Origin: Nitrospinota bacterium
Lineage (GTDB): Bacteria > Nitrospinota > Nitrospinia > Nitrospinales > VA-1
Direction of reading: 5' to 3'
Length of the DNA stretch: 64,000 nt
Assembly (NCBI GenBank): GCA_027619975.1
Contig: JAQCGX010000006.1
Span: 1-64,000, forward strand
The notes beneath the pieces are model-generated. The model searched no databases, was not told where the DNA came from, and saw only the letters and a program-made list of their open reading frames with translations. A program made the position numbers and the translations under genes. Of the stretch, positions 9,201-16,623 are shown piece after piece (position 1 is the first letter of the stretch; each line of letters starts with the position of its first letter).

Positions 9201-11006
9201 TCAGTCCTTGAGAACGCCCTTTTTTTGCCAGTATTGCTTGAGGGTGTGTTTCTCATCCAGGAAGGTATCCAGATAAGTATGGTTGGAGGGAATCATGGGC
9301 ATGACGTGTCCCATGCTCTTGTCATTATAGGGATATTTTACGTCCAGCACATAAGGCCCCTTGTGTTTCAGCATGCGCTTTAACGCCGGAACGACTTCTT
9401 CAGGTTTGCTGATGCTTTCCGATTTGATGCCGAAGGCGCTGGCCACATCTGCAAAATGAGCGTCTCCCAAAAAAGTGTGACCGCGCAGGGATTTATAAAA
9501 ACGGTCTTCCCATTGCGCCACCATTCCGAGGTGCGCGTTATTGAGAACCACATTTTTTACAGGGATGTTTTCAATTTTTAGCGTTTGCAGTTCCTGAATG
9601 TTCATGAGAAAACTGCCATCGCCTTCGATATTGATAACCTGCCGGTCCGGATGAGCGACCTGGGCGCCCATCGCCGCAGGCAGACCAAACCCCATGGCTC
9701 CGAGACCCGAAGAGCAGAGCCAGTTCAAGGGTTCCTCAAAGTTCCAGTATTGTGCCGTCCACATCTGGTGCTGTCCCACGCCTACAGACACGATGGCGTC
9801 TTTCTCGGCCAATTTATTCAATTCAACGATCACGTGTTGAGGAACGATATGTTTTTTGTGCATTTCATACTGTAAAGGGAACTCTTTTTTCCAGGCCTGG
9901 ACTTGCTCGACCCAGGGCTGGATATCCATCTTTGAGTCCACCAGATCGTTCATTTTTTTCAGGGCGAGCTTCACATCTCCCTGAATGGGAATATCGACGA
10001 TGCGGTTTTTATTGATTTCCGAGGGGTCGATATCCACCTGAATGAACTTGGCCCCTTTACAAAACTCGGCTAGTTTTCCGGTGACACGGTCGTCAAAACG
10101 CACGCCAAGCGCGATCACCAGGTCCGCATGATTGATGGAGATATTGGCATAGACGGCGCCGTGCATGCCCAGCATTCTCAGCGAAAGCGGATCCTCGGAG
10201 GGATAAGCCCCAAGGCCCATGAGGGTGGTGGTGATCGGTATCCCGGTTTTTTTGACAAAGGCACGCAACTCTTTGGAAGCCTCGGACGTGATGATGCCGC
10301 CTCCGGCGTAAATGAGCGGCCGCTTGGCTTCCTTGATCGCATGCATGGCTTTCTTAATCTGCATGGACGAGGGTTGCAAATTGGGTTTGTAGCTCGGGCA
10401 ATCAAACTCAATGTCAAAGTCGGGAACGGTTTCCTGTTGCTGGATATCTTTTGGAATATCTATCAATACCGGCCCCGGTCGTCCGGATTTAGCGATGACG
10501 AACGCTTCTTGAATCACCTTGGGGATATCGTTGATATCCTGAATCATGTAGCTGTGTTTCACCAATGGGAATGTGGCCCCGACGATGTCCGTTTCCTGGA
10601 AAGCGTCGCTGCCTAAAACGGTAGAGGGAACCTGCCCGGTGATGGCCACGAGAGGGATGGAGTCCATTTTAGCATCAATGATCCCGGTCAACAGGTTCAC
10701 GGCTCCAGGGCCGGATGTTGCCATGCACACGCCTACTTTGCCGGTGCTTCTGGCATAGCCTCCGGCGGCAAAAGAGCCACCCTGCTCGTGACGGGGCAAT
10801 ACCATGCGGATTTGTTTGCTCAAAGTCAAACCCTGGTGGATCTCCATGGAAGTCCCGCCGGGGTAACCAAAAATAACTTCAACTCCCGCAAGTTCCAAAG
10901 CCCGTACAATGATATCCCGGCCTTTCATGATCTGGTTGCCATTAGAAGATGGCTTGGATTTCACGGAAGGAGTATTTTTTTTTGTTTTGGTTGGTTTTGT
11001 TTTCAT
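9201..11006 (-). CDS. ilvB: acetolactate synthase large subunit
   Basis: This is the catalytic subunit of acetohydroxyacid synthase, which condenses pyruvate (or pyruvate and 2-ketobutyrate) in valine, leucine and isoleucine synthesis using ThDP, FAD and Mg2+. The chosen form has 601 residues. FGYPGGTSMEIHQ and the catalytic Glu (RHEQGG, E74) lie in the N-terminal Pyr domain. IEGDGSFLMN...NNAHLGMV is the ThDP/Mg motif of the PP domain. The ATG at 11006 is chosen because the longer reading runs into ppx. It adds a Lys-rich tail of about 27 residues before the conserved start. No ilvN regulatory subunit gene lies next to it. Confidence 0.93.
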   Translation of the reverse strand: MKTKPTKTKKNTPSVKSKPSSNGNQIMKGRDIIVRALELAGVEVIFGYPGGTSMEIHQGLTLSKQIRMVLPRHEQGGSFAAGGYARSTGKVGVCMATSGPGAVNLLTGIIDAKMDSIPLVAITGQVPSTVLGSDAFQETDIVGATFPLVKHSYMIQDINDIPKVIQEAFVIAKSGRPGPVLIDIPKDIQQQETVPDFDIEFDCPSYKPNLQPSSMQIKKAMHAIKEAKRPLIYAGGGIITSEASKELRAFVKKTGIPITTTLMGLGAYPSEDPLSLRMLGMHGAVYANISINHADLVIALGVRFDDRVTGKLAEFCKGAKFIQVDIDPSEINKNRIVDIPIQGDVKLALKKMNDLVDSKMDIQPWVEQVQAWKKEFPLQYEMHKKHIVPQHVIVELNKLAEKDAIVSVGVGQHQMWTAQYWNFEEPLNWLCSSGLGAMGFGLPAAMGAQVAHPDRQVINIEGDGSFLMNIQELQTLKIENIPVKNVVLNNAHLGMVAQWEDRFYKSLRGHTFLGDAHFADVASAFGIKSESISKPEEVVPALKRMLKHKGPYVLDVKYPYNDKSMGHVMPMIPSNHTYLDTFLDEKHTLKQYWQKKGVLKD

Positions 11007-11047
11007 AATATTATCAAAATTAACTGAATCGGGAAGGGAAGTCAAAT

Positions 11048-12007
11048 TCAATCCCTTCCAGAGTCCCCCGGCGTTGTTTTGGAGGTATTGGCAAGGGCAC
11101 TCAGGATGATTCCTTCGCGTAAACTGGTTTCGCTGACCAGGAGATCCGGGCACCCGAAGGTACGCAGTGTTTCCAGGACGATGGCGACTCCGGCAATGAT
11201 CAGATCTTCCCGGCCCCGTTCAAGAGGCTTTAACAGTAGCCTTTGCTCGAGAGACCTGGTTTTCAAGTCATCCTGAATGCTTTGAATCCGGTTGAGAGGC
11301 AGAGACACGCCATGTATTTTCTCTGGATCGTAAGGATAAATATTTTGGTCCAGCGCCGCAAGAGTGGTTACGGTCCCTGCGGTTCCAATGGCAATTTCAG
11401 GGTGAATTTCCGGTAATTGACTTTTAACCGCAGATAAAACCGATTGGATGTGGGCCGTCAGGTTTGCGTAATCCGTGTCCAAAATGGGATGCCGGGAGAT
11501 AAATTTTTCAGTCAGCCGAACCACCCCCAGAGGGGTGCTGAGAGACCCGGCAATTTGTCTGCCATTGGAAAGGATGAACTCCGTACTGCCACCGCCAATA
11601 TCGAAAGTCAGAATTTTGCGTTTTTGGTGAGGAATTTTCCAAAATACCCCTTCCAGAGTCAGCCGGGCTTCTTCGTCCCATGAGATCGCCTCGATCACGA
11701 TGCCCGTTCGCTTAAGGGCTTGCTGAAGAAACTCCTCTTTATTTTCAGCTTCCCGGACAGCGCTTGTCGCCACCGCGCGAATGGGGATGTCACCGTATTT
11801 CCGGCAAATCTCCCGAAACTCTTCCAGGGCCTGTAGCGTGGCTTCCATCGGTTCGGGAGCCAGGCGTTTATTAGCATCCATTCCTTCCCCCAGCCGCGTG
11901 ATTCGGCGTGCGGAGTCGAGTTCACGGAAACTTTCATGCGCCCCGGCTTGCAGGATCAAGAGCCTCACCGTATTGGACCCGATGTCGATAGAAGCGGTTG
12001 GTTTCAT
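11048..12007 (-). CDS. ppx: Ppx/GppA-family exopolyphosphatase/pppGpp phosphatase
   Basis: The 319-residue protein has the actin-like ATPase fold of the Ppx/GppA family, which removes terminal phosphate from polyphosphate or pppGpp. It carries the P-loop ASIDIGSNTVRLLI at the start, DIGGGSTEFIL near residues 140-150, and IGTAGTVTTLAALD later. It has only the two-domain core (about 320 residues), not the longer E. coli form. It overlaps lptG by 4 bp (ATGA), and ilvB follows 41 bp on, so all belong to one probable operon. Confidence 0.9.
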   Translation of the reverse strand: MKPTASIDIGSNTVRLLILQAGAHESFRELDSARRITRLGEGMDANKRLAPEPMEATLQALEEFREICRKYGDIPIRAVATSAVREAENKEEFLQQALKRTGIVIEAISWDEEARLTLEGVFWKIPHQKRKILTFDIGGGSTEFILSNGRQIAGSLSTPLGVVRLTEKFISRHPILDTDYANLTAHIQSVLSAVKSQLPEIHPEIAIGTAGTVTTLAALDQNIYPYDPEKIHGVSLPLNRIQSIQDDLKTRSLEQRLLLKPLERGREDLIIAGVAIVLETLRTFGCPDLLVSETSLREGIILSALANTSKTTPGDSGRD

Positions 12008-13110
12008 TTGAGGAAAGGCAGGGCTTTTTCGCTATCAATGGTGAGCAGGAGATAAAAGCCCATGCAGATGAAAAGGACGATTGGACCCCAGGTGGCCAGA
12101 ACGGGATCAAAGGTCCCCCCCCGCCCCAGAGAAAGGCACATGGCATAGAGAAACGAAAACGACACGCCACTGGCCAGGTTGATGGCCACGGAAAATAACA
12201 ACCCTCCATGCCGGCTGGATCTTAAGGAGAGAGGAATCCCTATGATGGACAGTACAACCGCGATGAAGGGGTAGGACAATCGGTAATTAAAATCCACCCA
12301 TTTACCCACCACATCTCTGCCCATCGATTGATCTTCCTTAATTTCTTCATACATATTTCTAACGCTCATTTCTTCCTGACGCTTTTTATGGATGACGAAA
12401 TCGGCAGGTATTTCGGGGACGATAAAAGACCTCTTCTCAAAAAATTCTGTTGTTTCCAATCCCTTGGGTCCAAATGAGCGAATGGAACCCTCCATAAACT
12501 GCCATTGGTTGTCGATCCAAATGGCTTGATCGGCGTCGATGCGTTGGGTGATGAATTGATTTTCGCTGGTTAAAAATATACTCACGTTCGACAACGTCAA
12601 TTTGTCGGAATCGAATTGCCCAATATTCCAGATGGACCCGGTTTTTGATTTGTACCAGATTTTTTCCTTTTCTATGTGGATGATGCTGGTTTGTCCTCCC
12701 CGGACTTTGACATAAAAAATATGGTTCATTTGCTGACTGGTTTTCGGAGTGATAAATTCACTGCTGGCAAGCACCAAAAGGGCGATGACCAGAGAGGTCG
12801 CGATAACGGGAAGTGTGATACGCGTGATGCTGACCCCGCACGCTTTCATGGCGATGATTTCATTGGTCTTTGCCAGGGAAGAAATGGTCATGACCGTGGC
12901 CAGCAATACGGCCTGAGGCGCCATGTAAAATGTGACGAAAGGGATTTTATAAAAATAGTATAAAATCATGTCCGTCATGGGCGCTCCCCGGCTGATAAAC
13001 TCATCCACCCGCTCAAAAAAATCGCCGATCAGAAAAACCCCTACAAAGCCTGTGGCCGACACCAGATAAAAGGAAAGAAATGTTTTTAATACGTAGCGTT
13101 TTAAAATCAT
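12004..13110 (-). CDS. lptG: LPS export permease LptG/LptF family
   Basis: LptF and LptG form the inner-membrane part of the LptB2FG ATPase that extracts lipopolysaccharide for transport to the outer membrane. The 368-residue protein has one helix at the N-terminus, two more ending in LAKTNEIIAMKACGVS (the coupling-helix region), a periplasmic beta domain (about 120-250) and three C-terminal helices. The ATG at 13110, MILKRYVLK, is preferred because the longer form overlaps amgK. The neighbours amgK and ppx overlap or abut it. No lptF partner lies in the window. Confidence 0.86.
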   Translation of the reverse strand: MILKRYVLKTFLSFYLVSATGFVGVFLIGDFFERVDEFISRGAPMTDMILYYFYKIPFVTFYMAPQAVLLATVMTISSLAKTNEIIAMKACGVSITRITLPVIATSLVIALLVLASSEFITPKTSQQMNHIFYVKVRGGQTSIIHIEKEKIWYKSKTGSIWNIGQFDSDKLTLSNVSIFLTSENQFITQRIDADQAIWIDNQWQFMEGSIRSFGPKGLETTEFFEKRSFIVPEIPADFVIHKKRQEEMSVRNMYEEIKEDQSMGRDVVGKWVDFNYRLSYPFIAVVLSIIGIPLSLRSSRHGGLLFSVAINLASGVSFSFLYAMCLSLGRGGTFDPVLATWGPIVLFICMGFYLLLTIDSEKALPFLK

Positions 13111-13117
13111 GGCCGAA

Positions 13118-14209
13118 TTATTTTCCTTGCGTATTTTTTGCAACCAGTCCCGGAATATACTGGGTCAGGATTTGCTTGAGTCCCGAAAGATCCGACTGTG
13201 CGCTCAAAGTCTGTCGCACGTAGTCCAGCGTTTGCGGGATATATTCAAGGTAGCGGTGTTTTTTCTTGACGACGCTTTGATAAGCAAAGGTTCCCACCGC
13301 TTTTAAATTACGCTGAATGGACATCCATTCGAATATCCGGATGAACTCCTGGCGATCGACGGCACGAGTCTCTTCTTTTTCTTTCTGTTGGATAAAGTGT
13401 TCTATCATTTCGTTGCGGAACGCATCATCCAGGCGGACGTAGGAATCCTTCAGCAAAGATACCAGGTCATACTGGCAGGGACCCATCCGGGCGTCCTGGA
13501 AATCCAGAAGGATGAGCCTGCCGTCCGTCACCATCAGGTTTCTGGAATGGTAGTCGCGATGCGTGAAGGTAGGCTCCTGGGCGGCCAGGGTTTCTGAGAG
13601 AGACAGAAAATGTCCCCGGATTTTCTCCAATTCCTGTGCCGTCAAGGAAATTTTTTTCAGACCCTTCACGTAATGCTCCAGCATAAAGTCCAGTTCCCAC
13701 ATCAGTTTTTCAACATCAAATTTAAGATGATAGGCTGGGCAATCGGCGTCGATATTTTTTGTGGCGCGGTGGTGCAGTCTGGCCAGCAATTCCACAGCCT
13801 GGCGGTAACACGCGGCCTTATCCTCGGGATGTTCCCGGACCCAGTCTTCGAGTGTGGCGTGACCGCAATCTTCAAGAAAAAGGAGGCCTTTCTCGGAATT
13901 ATAATAGAATAATTCGGGAACCGGTAATTTCAGCGCATTTAAAAATTTTAATATTCGCGTGAAATCCGTTTCCTGGTGAGGAACAGGGGCCTGCAACTGC
14001 ATGAGTATCATGGATGTTGAATGGGTGTCTGCCAAGTCTGTTTGATAAGTCACTCGAAAATAGCTTCTATCCGACGCATCGCCCAAAAGTGGGGTGCAGG
14101 CCACAGCGTTCACCCCAGAGCCTGCAATCGACTTTACAGATGCTTCTAGAGTGGCGGTATCAAACCGAGCCAGAGGGGTGGGTGGTCCCGAAGCGGGTGG
14201 GTTGGTCAT
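13118..14209 (-). CDS. amgK: AmgK-like sugar kinase (aminoglycoside phosphotransferase fold)
   Basis: The 363-residue protein matches the COG3178 branch of the APH fold, whose characterised members phosphorylate N-acetylmuramate and N-acetylglucosamine at the anomeric position for peptidoglycan recycling. Visible motifs are LLGDASDRSYFRV near residues 40-52, FLEDCGHATLEDWV, the Brenner motif THRDYHSRNLM with catalytic Asp, and the metal-binding LLDFQDARMGPCQYDL. The usual partner MurU nucleotidyltransferase is absent here. It starts the minus-strand run with lptG, ppx and ilvB. Confidence 0.8.
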   Translation of the reverse strand: MTNPPASGPPTPLARFDTATLEASVKSIAGSGVNAVACTPLLGDASDRSYFRVTYQTDLADTHSTSMILMQLQAPVPHQETDFTRILKFLNALKLPVPELFYYNSEKGLLFLEDCGHATLEDWVREHPEDKAACYRQAVELLARLHHRATKNIDADCPAYHLKFDVEKLMWELDFMLEHYVKGLKKISLTAQELEKIRGHFLSLSETLAAQEPTFTHRDYHSRNLMVTDGRLILLDFQDARMGPCQYDLVSLLKDSYVRLDDAFRNEMIEHFIQQKEKEETRAVDRQEFIRIFEWMSIQRNLKAVGTFAYQSVVKKKHRYLEYIPQTLDYVRQTLSAQSDLSGLKQILTQYIPGLVAKNTQGK

Positions 14210-14306
14210 AATTATAAATTCACCCGATTAAAAAAATCCATTTCACATTACCGCCATCTTAAAGTAGAATTTCCGCTCGCAAATCAATCTATTTTGGAGA
14301 AGAACG

Positions 14307-14633
14307 ATGCCAAAACCAAGTTATCATATCCTTGTTTGTACCAACAAGAGGCCGCCGGGTCATCCCCGTGGGTCCTGTGGTGAAAACGGGGCTGAAAGCC
14401 TGCTCGAAAAATTTTCGATGGGCATTGAGGAAAAAATGTTGTTCGGAAAAGCGATCATTTCCAGTTCCTCATGTCTCGGCCCCTGTTCCATCGGCCCTGT
14501 GGTAGTGGTCTACCCGGATGGCGTCTGGTATAGCAAGGTCAAACCTGAAGACGTTGGTGAAATCCTGGACAAACACATTGGCCAAGGGCAAAAGGTCGAA
14601 CGGTTAGAAATTCCTGATGAACTTTGGGGATAA
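14307..14633 (+). CDS. thioredoxin-like [2Fe-2S] ferredoxin
   Basis: The 108-residue protein carries Cys at 11, 24, 56 and 60 in the spacing of thioredoxin-like [2Fe-2S] ferredoxins (HILVCTNKRPPGHPRGSC, then SSCLGPCSIGPVVVVYPDG). Proteins of this kind are soluble electron carriers, and the same fold makes up NuoE-type subunits. GGAGAAG precedes the ATG. It is monocistronic and converges with engB. Its redox partner is not indicated by context. Confidence 0.85.
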   Translation: MPKPSYHILVCTNKRPPGHPRGSCGENGAESLLEKFSMGIEEKMLFGKAIISSSSCLGPCSIGPVVVVYPDGVWYSKVKPEDVGEILDKHIGQGQKVERLEIPDELWG

Positions 14634-14654
14634 CTTCCCCCATGCCACCTCAAT

Positions 14655-14674
14655 CCTCTCCCTCTGGGGAGAGG
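14655..14674. other. hairpin between convergent genes
   Basis: CCTCTCCC and GGGAGAGG pair around a short loop between the ends of the ferredoxin gene and engB. It may help termination, but no clear T-run follows on either strand. Confidence 0.35.
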
Positions 14675-14700
14675 GGGGCTTTCTTGAAGGGTGACGTTTT

Positions 14701-15351
14701 TTAGCCCTCGCGCTCTTCCTGAAGCTCAACTTCCAACTCTTCCTTTTTTTCAGGTTCCATTCTTTGTTGGTTCGCCAATTTTGTAATGTGGCTCCACAAT
14801 TCCTTTCGCCCCAGACCGCTTTTACTTGAATACACGATCAACTCCCTGGGCCCTTCCCCGATAAAAGCCGCTTTTATTTTTTTTATCTGTTTGCTCTTTT
14901 CTCCGGCGGAAAGCTTGTCGCATTTTGTTGCCACCAGGATGTAGCCGATCGCATTCGCATCGAGCCATTCTTTCAGCTCCAGATCCAGCGATGTTGGATT
15001 GCGACGCAGGTCGATGATAAATATCAAGGCGGTCAGAGATGTCCTGGTGAGCAGATATTGTTCGATCATTTGTTTCCACTTGCGCTGAATGACCGCCGGG
15101 ACTTTTGCGAATCCATAACCGGGAAGGTCGGTGAAGATCAGGTCTTCGTTGACCTTGAAAAAATTGATGTGCTGGGTTTTCCCTGGTGTGGAGCTGGTGC
15201 GCACCAGTTTTTTGCGGTTGAGCAAAGATCGTAGCAGGGAAGACTTCCCGACATTGGAGCGTCCTGCGAAGGCAAACTCCGGGCAGGAACTGTGAGGATA
15301 TTGTTTTTGGGAAACTGCTCCCGTTAGAAATTCTGCGGAAATAACTTTCAC
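14701..15351 (-). CDS. engB: ribosome biogenesis GTPase EngB/YsxC
   Basis: EngB is a TrmE-Era-class GTPase needed for assembly of the large ribosomal subunit. G-motifs are clear: GRSNVGKSSLLRSL (G1), TPGKTQHINFF (G2), DLPGYGFA (G3) and TKCDKLS (G4). The GTG at 15351 gives a 216-residue protein, close to the family norm of about 200, and has AAAGG 7 nt upstream. A longer reading from 15408 adds 19 non-conserved residues. The C-terminus ends in a short acidic tail. Confidence 0.93.
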   Translation of the reverse strand: MKVISAEFLTGAVSQKQYPHSSCPEFAFAGRSNVGKSSLLRSLLNRKKLVRTSSTPGKTQHINFFKVNEDLIFTDLPGYGFAKVPAVIQRKWKQMIEQYLLTRTSLTALIFIIDLRRNPTSLDLELKEWLDANAIGYILVATKCDKLSAGEKSKQIKKIKAAFIGEGPRELIVYSSKSGLGRKELWSHITKLANQQRMEPEKKEELEVELQEEREG

Positions 15352-15414
15352 AAAGAGACCTTTAAAGAGTAATATTTTTTGGCTTTTGCAACCGCCAAGG
15401 ATTCTCATTGAAAA

Positions 15415-15448
15415 ACCGTAGCACGCTACGGGGAATAGAACCCACTTG
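15415..15448 (-). repeat. short dispersed repeat, copy A
   Basis: Read on the minus strand this is CACAAGTGGGTT followed by CTATTCCCCGTAGCGTGCTA. It matches 43738-43771 almost base for base. It contains the palindromic piece CCGTAGC-AC-GCTACGG. It lies in the gap between the cytochrome lipoprotein gene and engB. Confidence 0.6.
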
Positions 15449-15485
15449 TGAATTTAAGAGGGCGACTCATAATAACAAACTATTA

Positions 15486-15941
15486 TCAGATCGCCTCACA
15501 TTCGCACAATTCCCGGATGTAGCGGACGAGGGAATGGATGGTGTCCTCATCCAGAGTGTTTCCCCAACTGGGCATGCAGGGTGCCCGTCCGACCGCCAGG
15601 CCGCCCTGTTGGATGGCATCGAACAATTGGGAGTCGGTGCGGGTCTCAAGATAATCCGCCTTCGTGTGATCTCGGGGCGGTACGGTCAACAGTTTAGCGT
15701 TGATGCCATTGCCCTTGCCCGTCACCCCATGACACTGGGTGCAATACCACTGGTACACGTCTCTGGTTTTTTCGGTGACCGGGTATGTTTCGAGGGCCGG
15801 GGTTGGCGGCGTCGATGGGGCCTCTGCTGTCTGTGGCGTTGTCGGTGGGACAACCCTGGGAGTTTCCCTGGCATTCTCCCCACAGCCGGTCAATAGCAAC
15901 ACGATCGAGCCAACAAGCAATAGACAGTTTTTTGAGATCAT
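15486..15941 (-). CDS. monoheme cytochrome c lipoprotein
   Basis: The 151-residue protein has a lipobox (LLLTGC, Cys20), then a Pro/Thr-rich spacer, then a class I cytochrome c domain with heme motif C67-T-Q-C70-H71. PCMPSWGNTL probably supplies the axial Met, and the helix SLVRYIRELC ends the fold. It should be a membrane-anchored electron carrier on the outside of the inner membrane or on the outer membrane. It is the last gene of a four-gene cytochrome cluster, 6 bp after the diheme gene. Confidence 0.9.
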   Translation of the reverse strand: MISKNCLLLVGSIVLLLTGCGENARETPRVVPPTTPQTAEAPSTPPTPALETYPVTEKTRDVYQWYCTQCHGVTGKGNGINAKLLTVPPRDHTKADYLETRTDSQLFDAIQQGGLAVGRAPCMPSWGNTLDEDTIHSLVRYIRELCECEAI

Positions 15942-15947
15942 GTCGTT

Positions 15948-16616
15948 CTATTTCCAATCGCCGATTTTGAGAGTCATCATGTATTTAGTGAGTTTGATTG
16001 CGGTGGCATCATCAAATTTATATAAGGGCATGCGGCTTTTGGGTAGAATTTTTTCCGGAGTCTTCAGTTTATTGAAAACCCAGTTTGCTTTCAGGCGGTT
16101 GCCCGCGTTTGCGAGAGAAGGTCCTGAAATGCCGCCACGGGCTTGTCCGGCTAGATTGATCCCCTCGTGACAGGCGATGCAGCCGTAATTTCTTTCAAAC
16201 AGGATCTTGGTTCTCACTCGTTCGCTTTTTGTGAGCGGTGTGTCATCCATCTGTTCTGTGGCCAAATCGGGCAATGACAGGGATATCAAAAACTCAGTCA
16301 TCTTTGCAGCCTCTTTGCGAGAGAGCGCGGGATGTGGTTGGGCCAGAGTGGGAGCCCCTTTCAGAAACCCCGGATCGTTGATGGTCCCAGCCTTGCGGAT
16401 GACCATAGGGTTTTGCAGAAACTTCTCCAGCCAGTTTTTTTGAAATTTGTTGCCAGCGTAAAACAGGTCGGGAGCCTTGTGGGACTCGGTGGGTTCATCG
16501 CTTGAAAATCGGTGGCACGAGGTGCAACCCAGTTTTTCAGGAAGGGTAGAATCTGCCTGAACCGAAGACGTTATGATAAGACATCCAAATAATAGAGCGG
16601 GTATGAAAAACTTCAT
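15948..16616 (-). CDS. diheme cytochrome c
   Basis: From the ATG at 16616 the protein has 222 residues: a signal peptide cleaved near VQA-DS, and two cytochrome domains with CTSCH (31-35) and CIACH (146-150). Possible axial Met residues occur in each half, for example in SRMPLYKF. A longer reading to 16835 would overlap the decaheme gene and lacks conserved features, so it is rejected. The start is 7 bp downstream of the decaheme stop, which implies one transcript. It probably relays electrons between the large multiheme proteins and the lipoprotein cytochrome. Confidence 0.88.
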   Translation of the reverse strand: MKFFIPALLFGCLIITSSVQADSTLPEKLGCTSCHRFSSDEPTESHKAPDLFYAGNKFQKNWLEKFLQNPMVIRKAGTINDPGFLKGAPTLAQPHPALSRKEAAKMTEFLISLSLPDLATEQMDDTPLTKSERVRTKILFERNYGCIACHEGINLAGQARGGISGPSLANAGNRLKANWVFNKLKTPEKILPKSRMPLYKFDDATAIKLTKYMMTLKIGDWK

Positions 16617-16623
16617 GCGGCTT

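Noticed and set aside
9585-10758. Open frames on the plus strand opposite ilvB
   Set aside because: They are shadows of a strongly conserved gene; the translations show no domain or signal.
11007-11153. Longer start for ilvB
   Set aside because: It overlaps ppx by about 100 bp and shows no conserved residues.
15739-16170. Plus-strand open frame of 143 codons over the cytochrome genes
   Set aside because: It runs antisense across two cytochrome genes with clear heme motifs and has no recognisable features.
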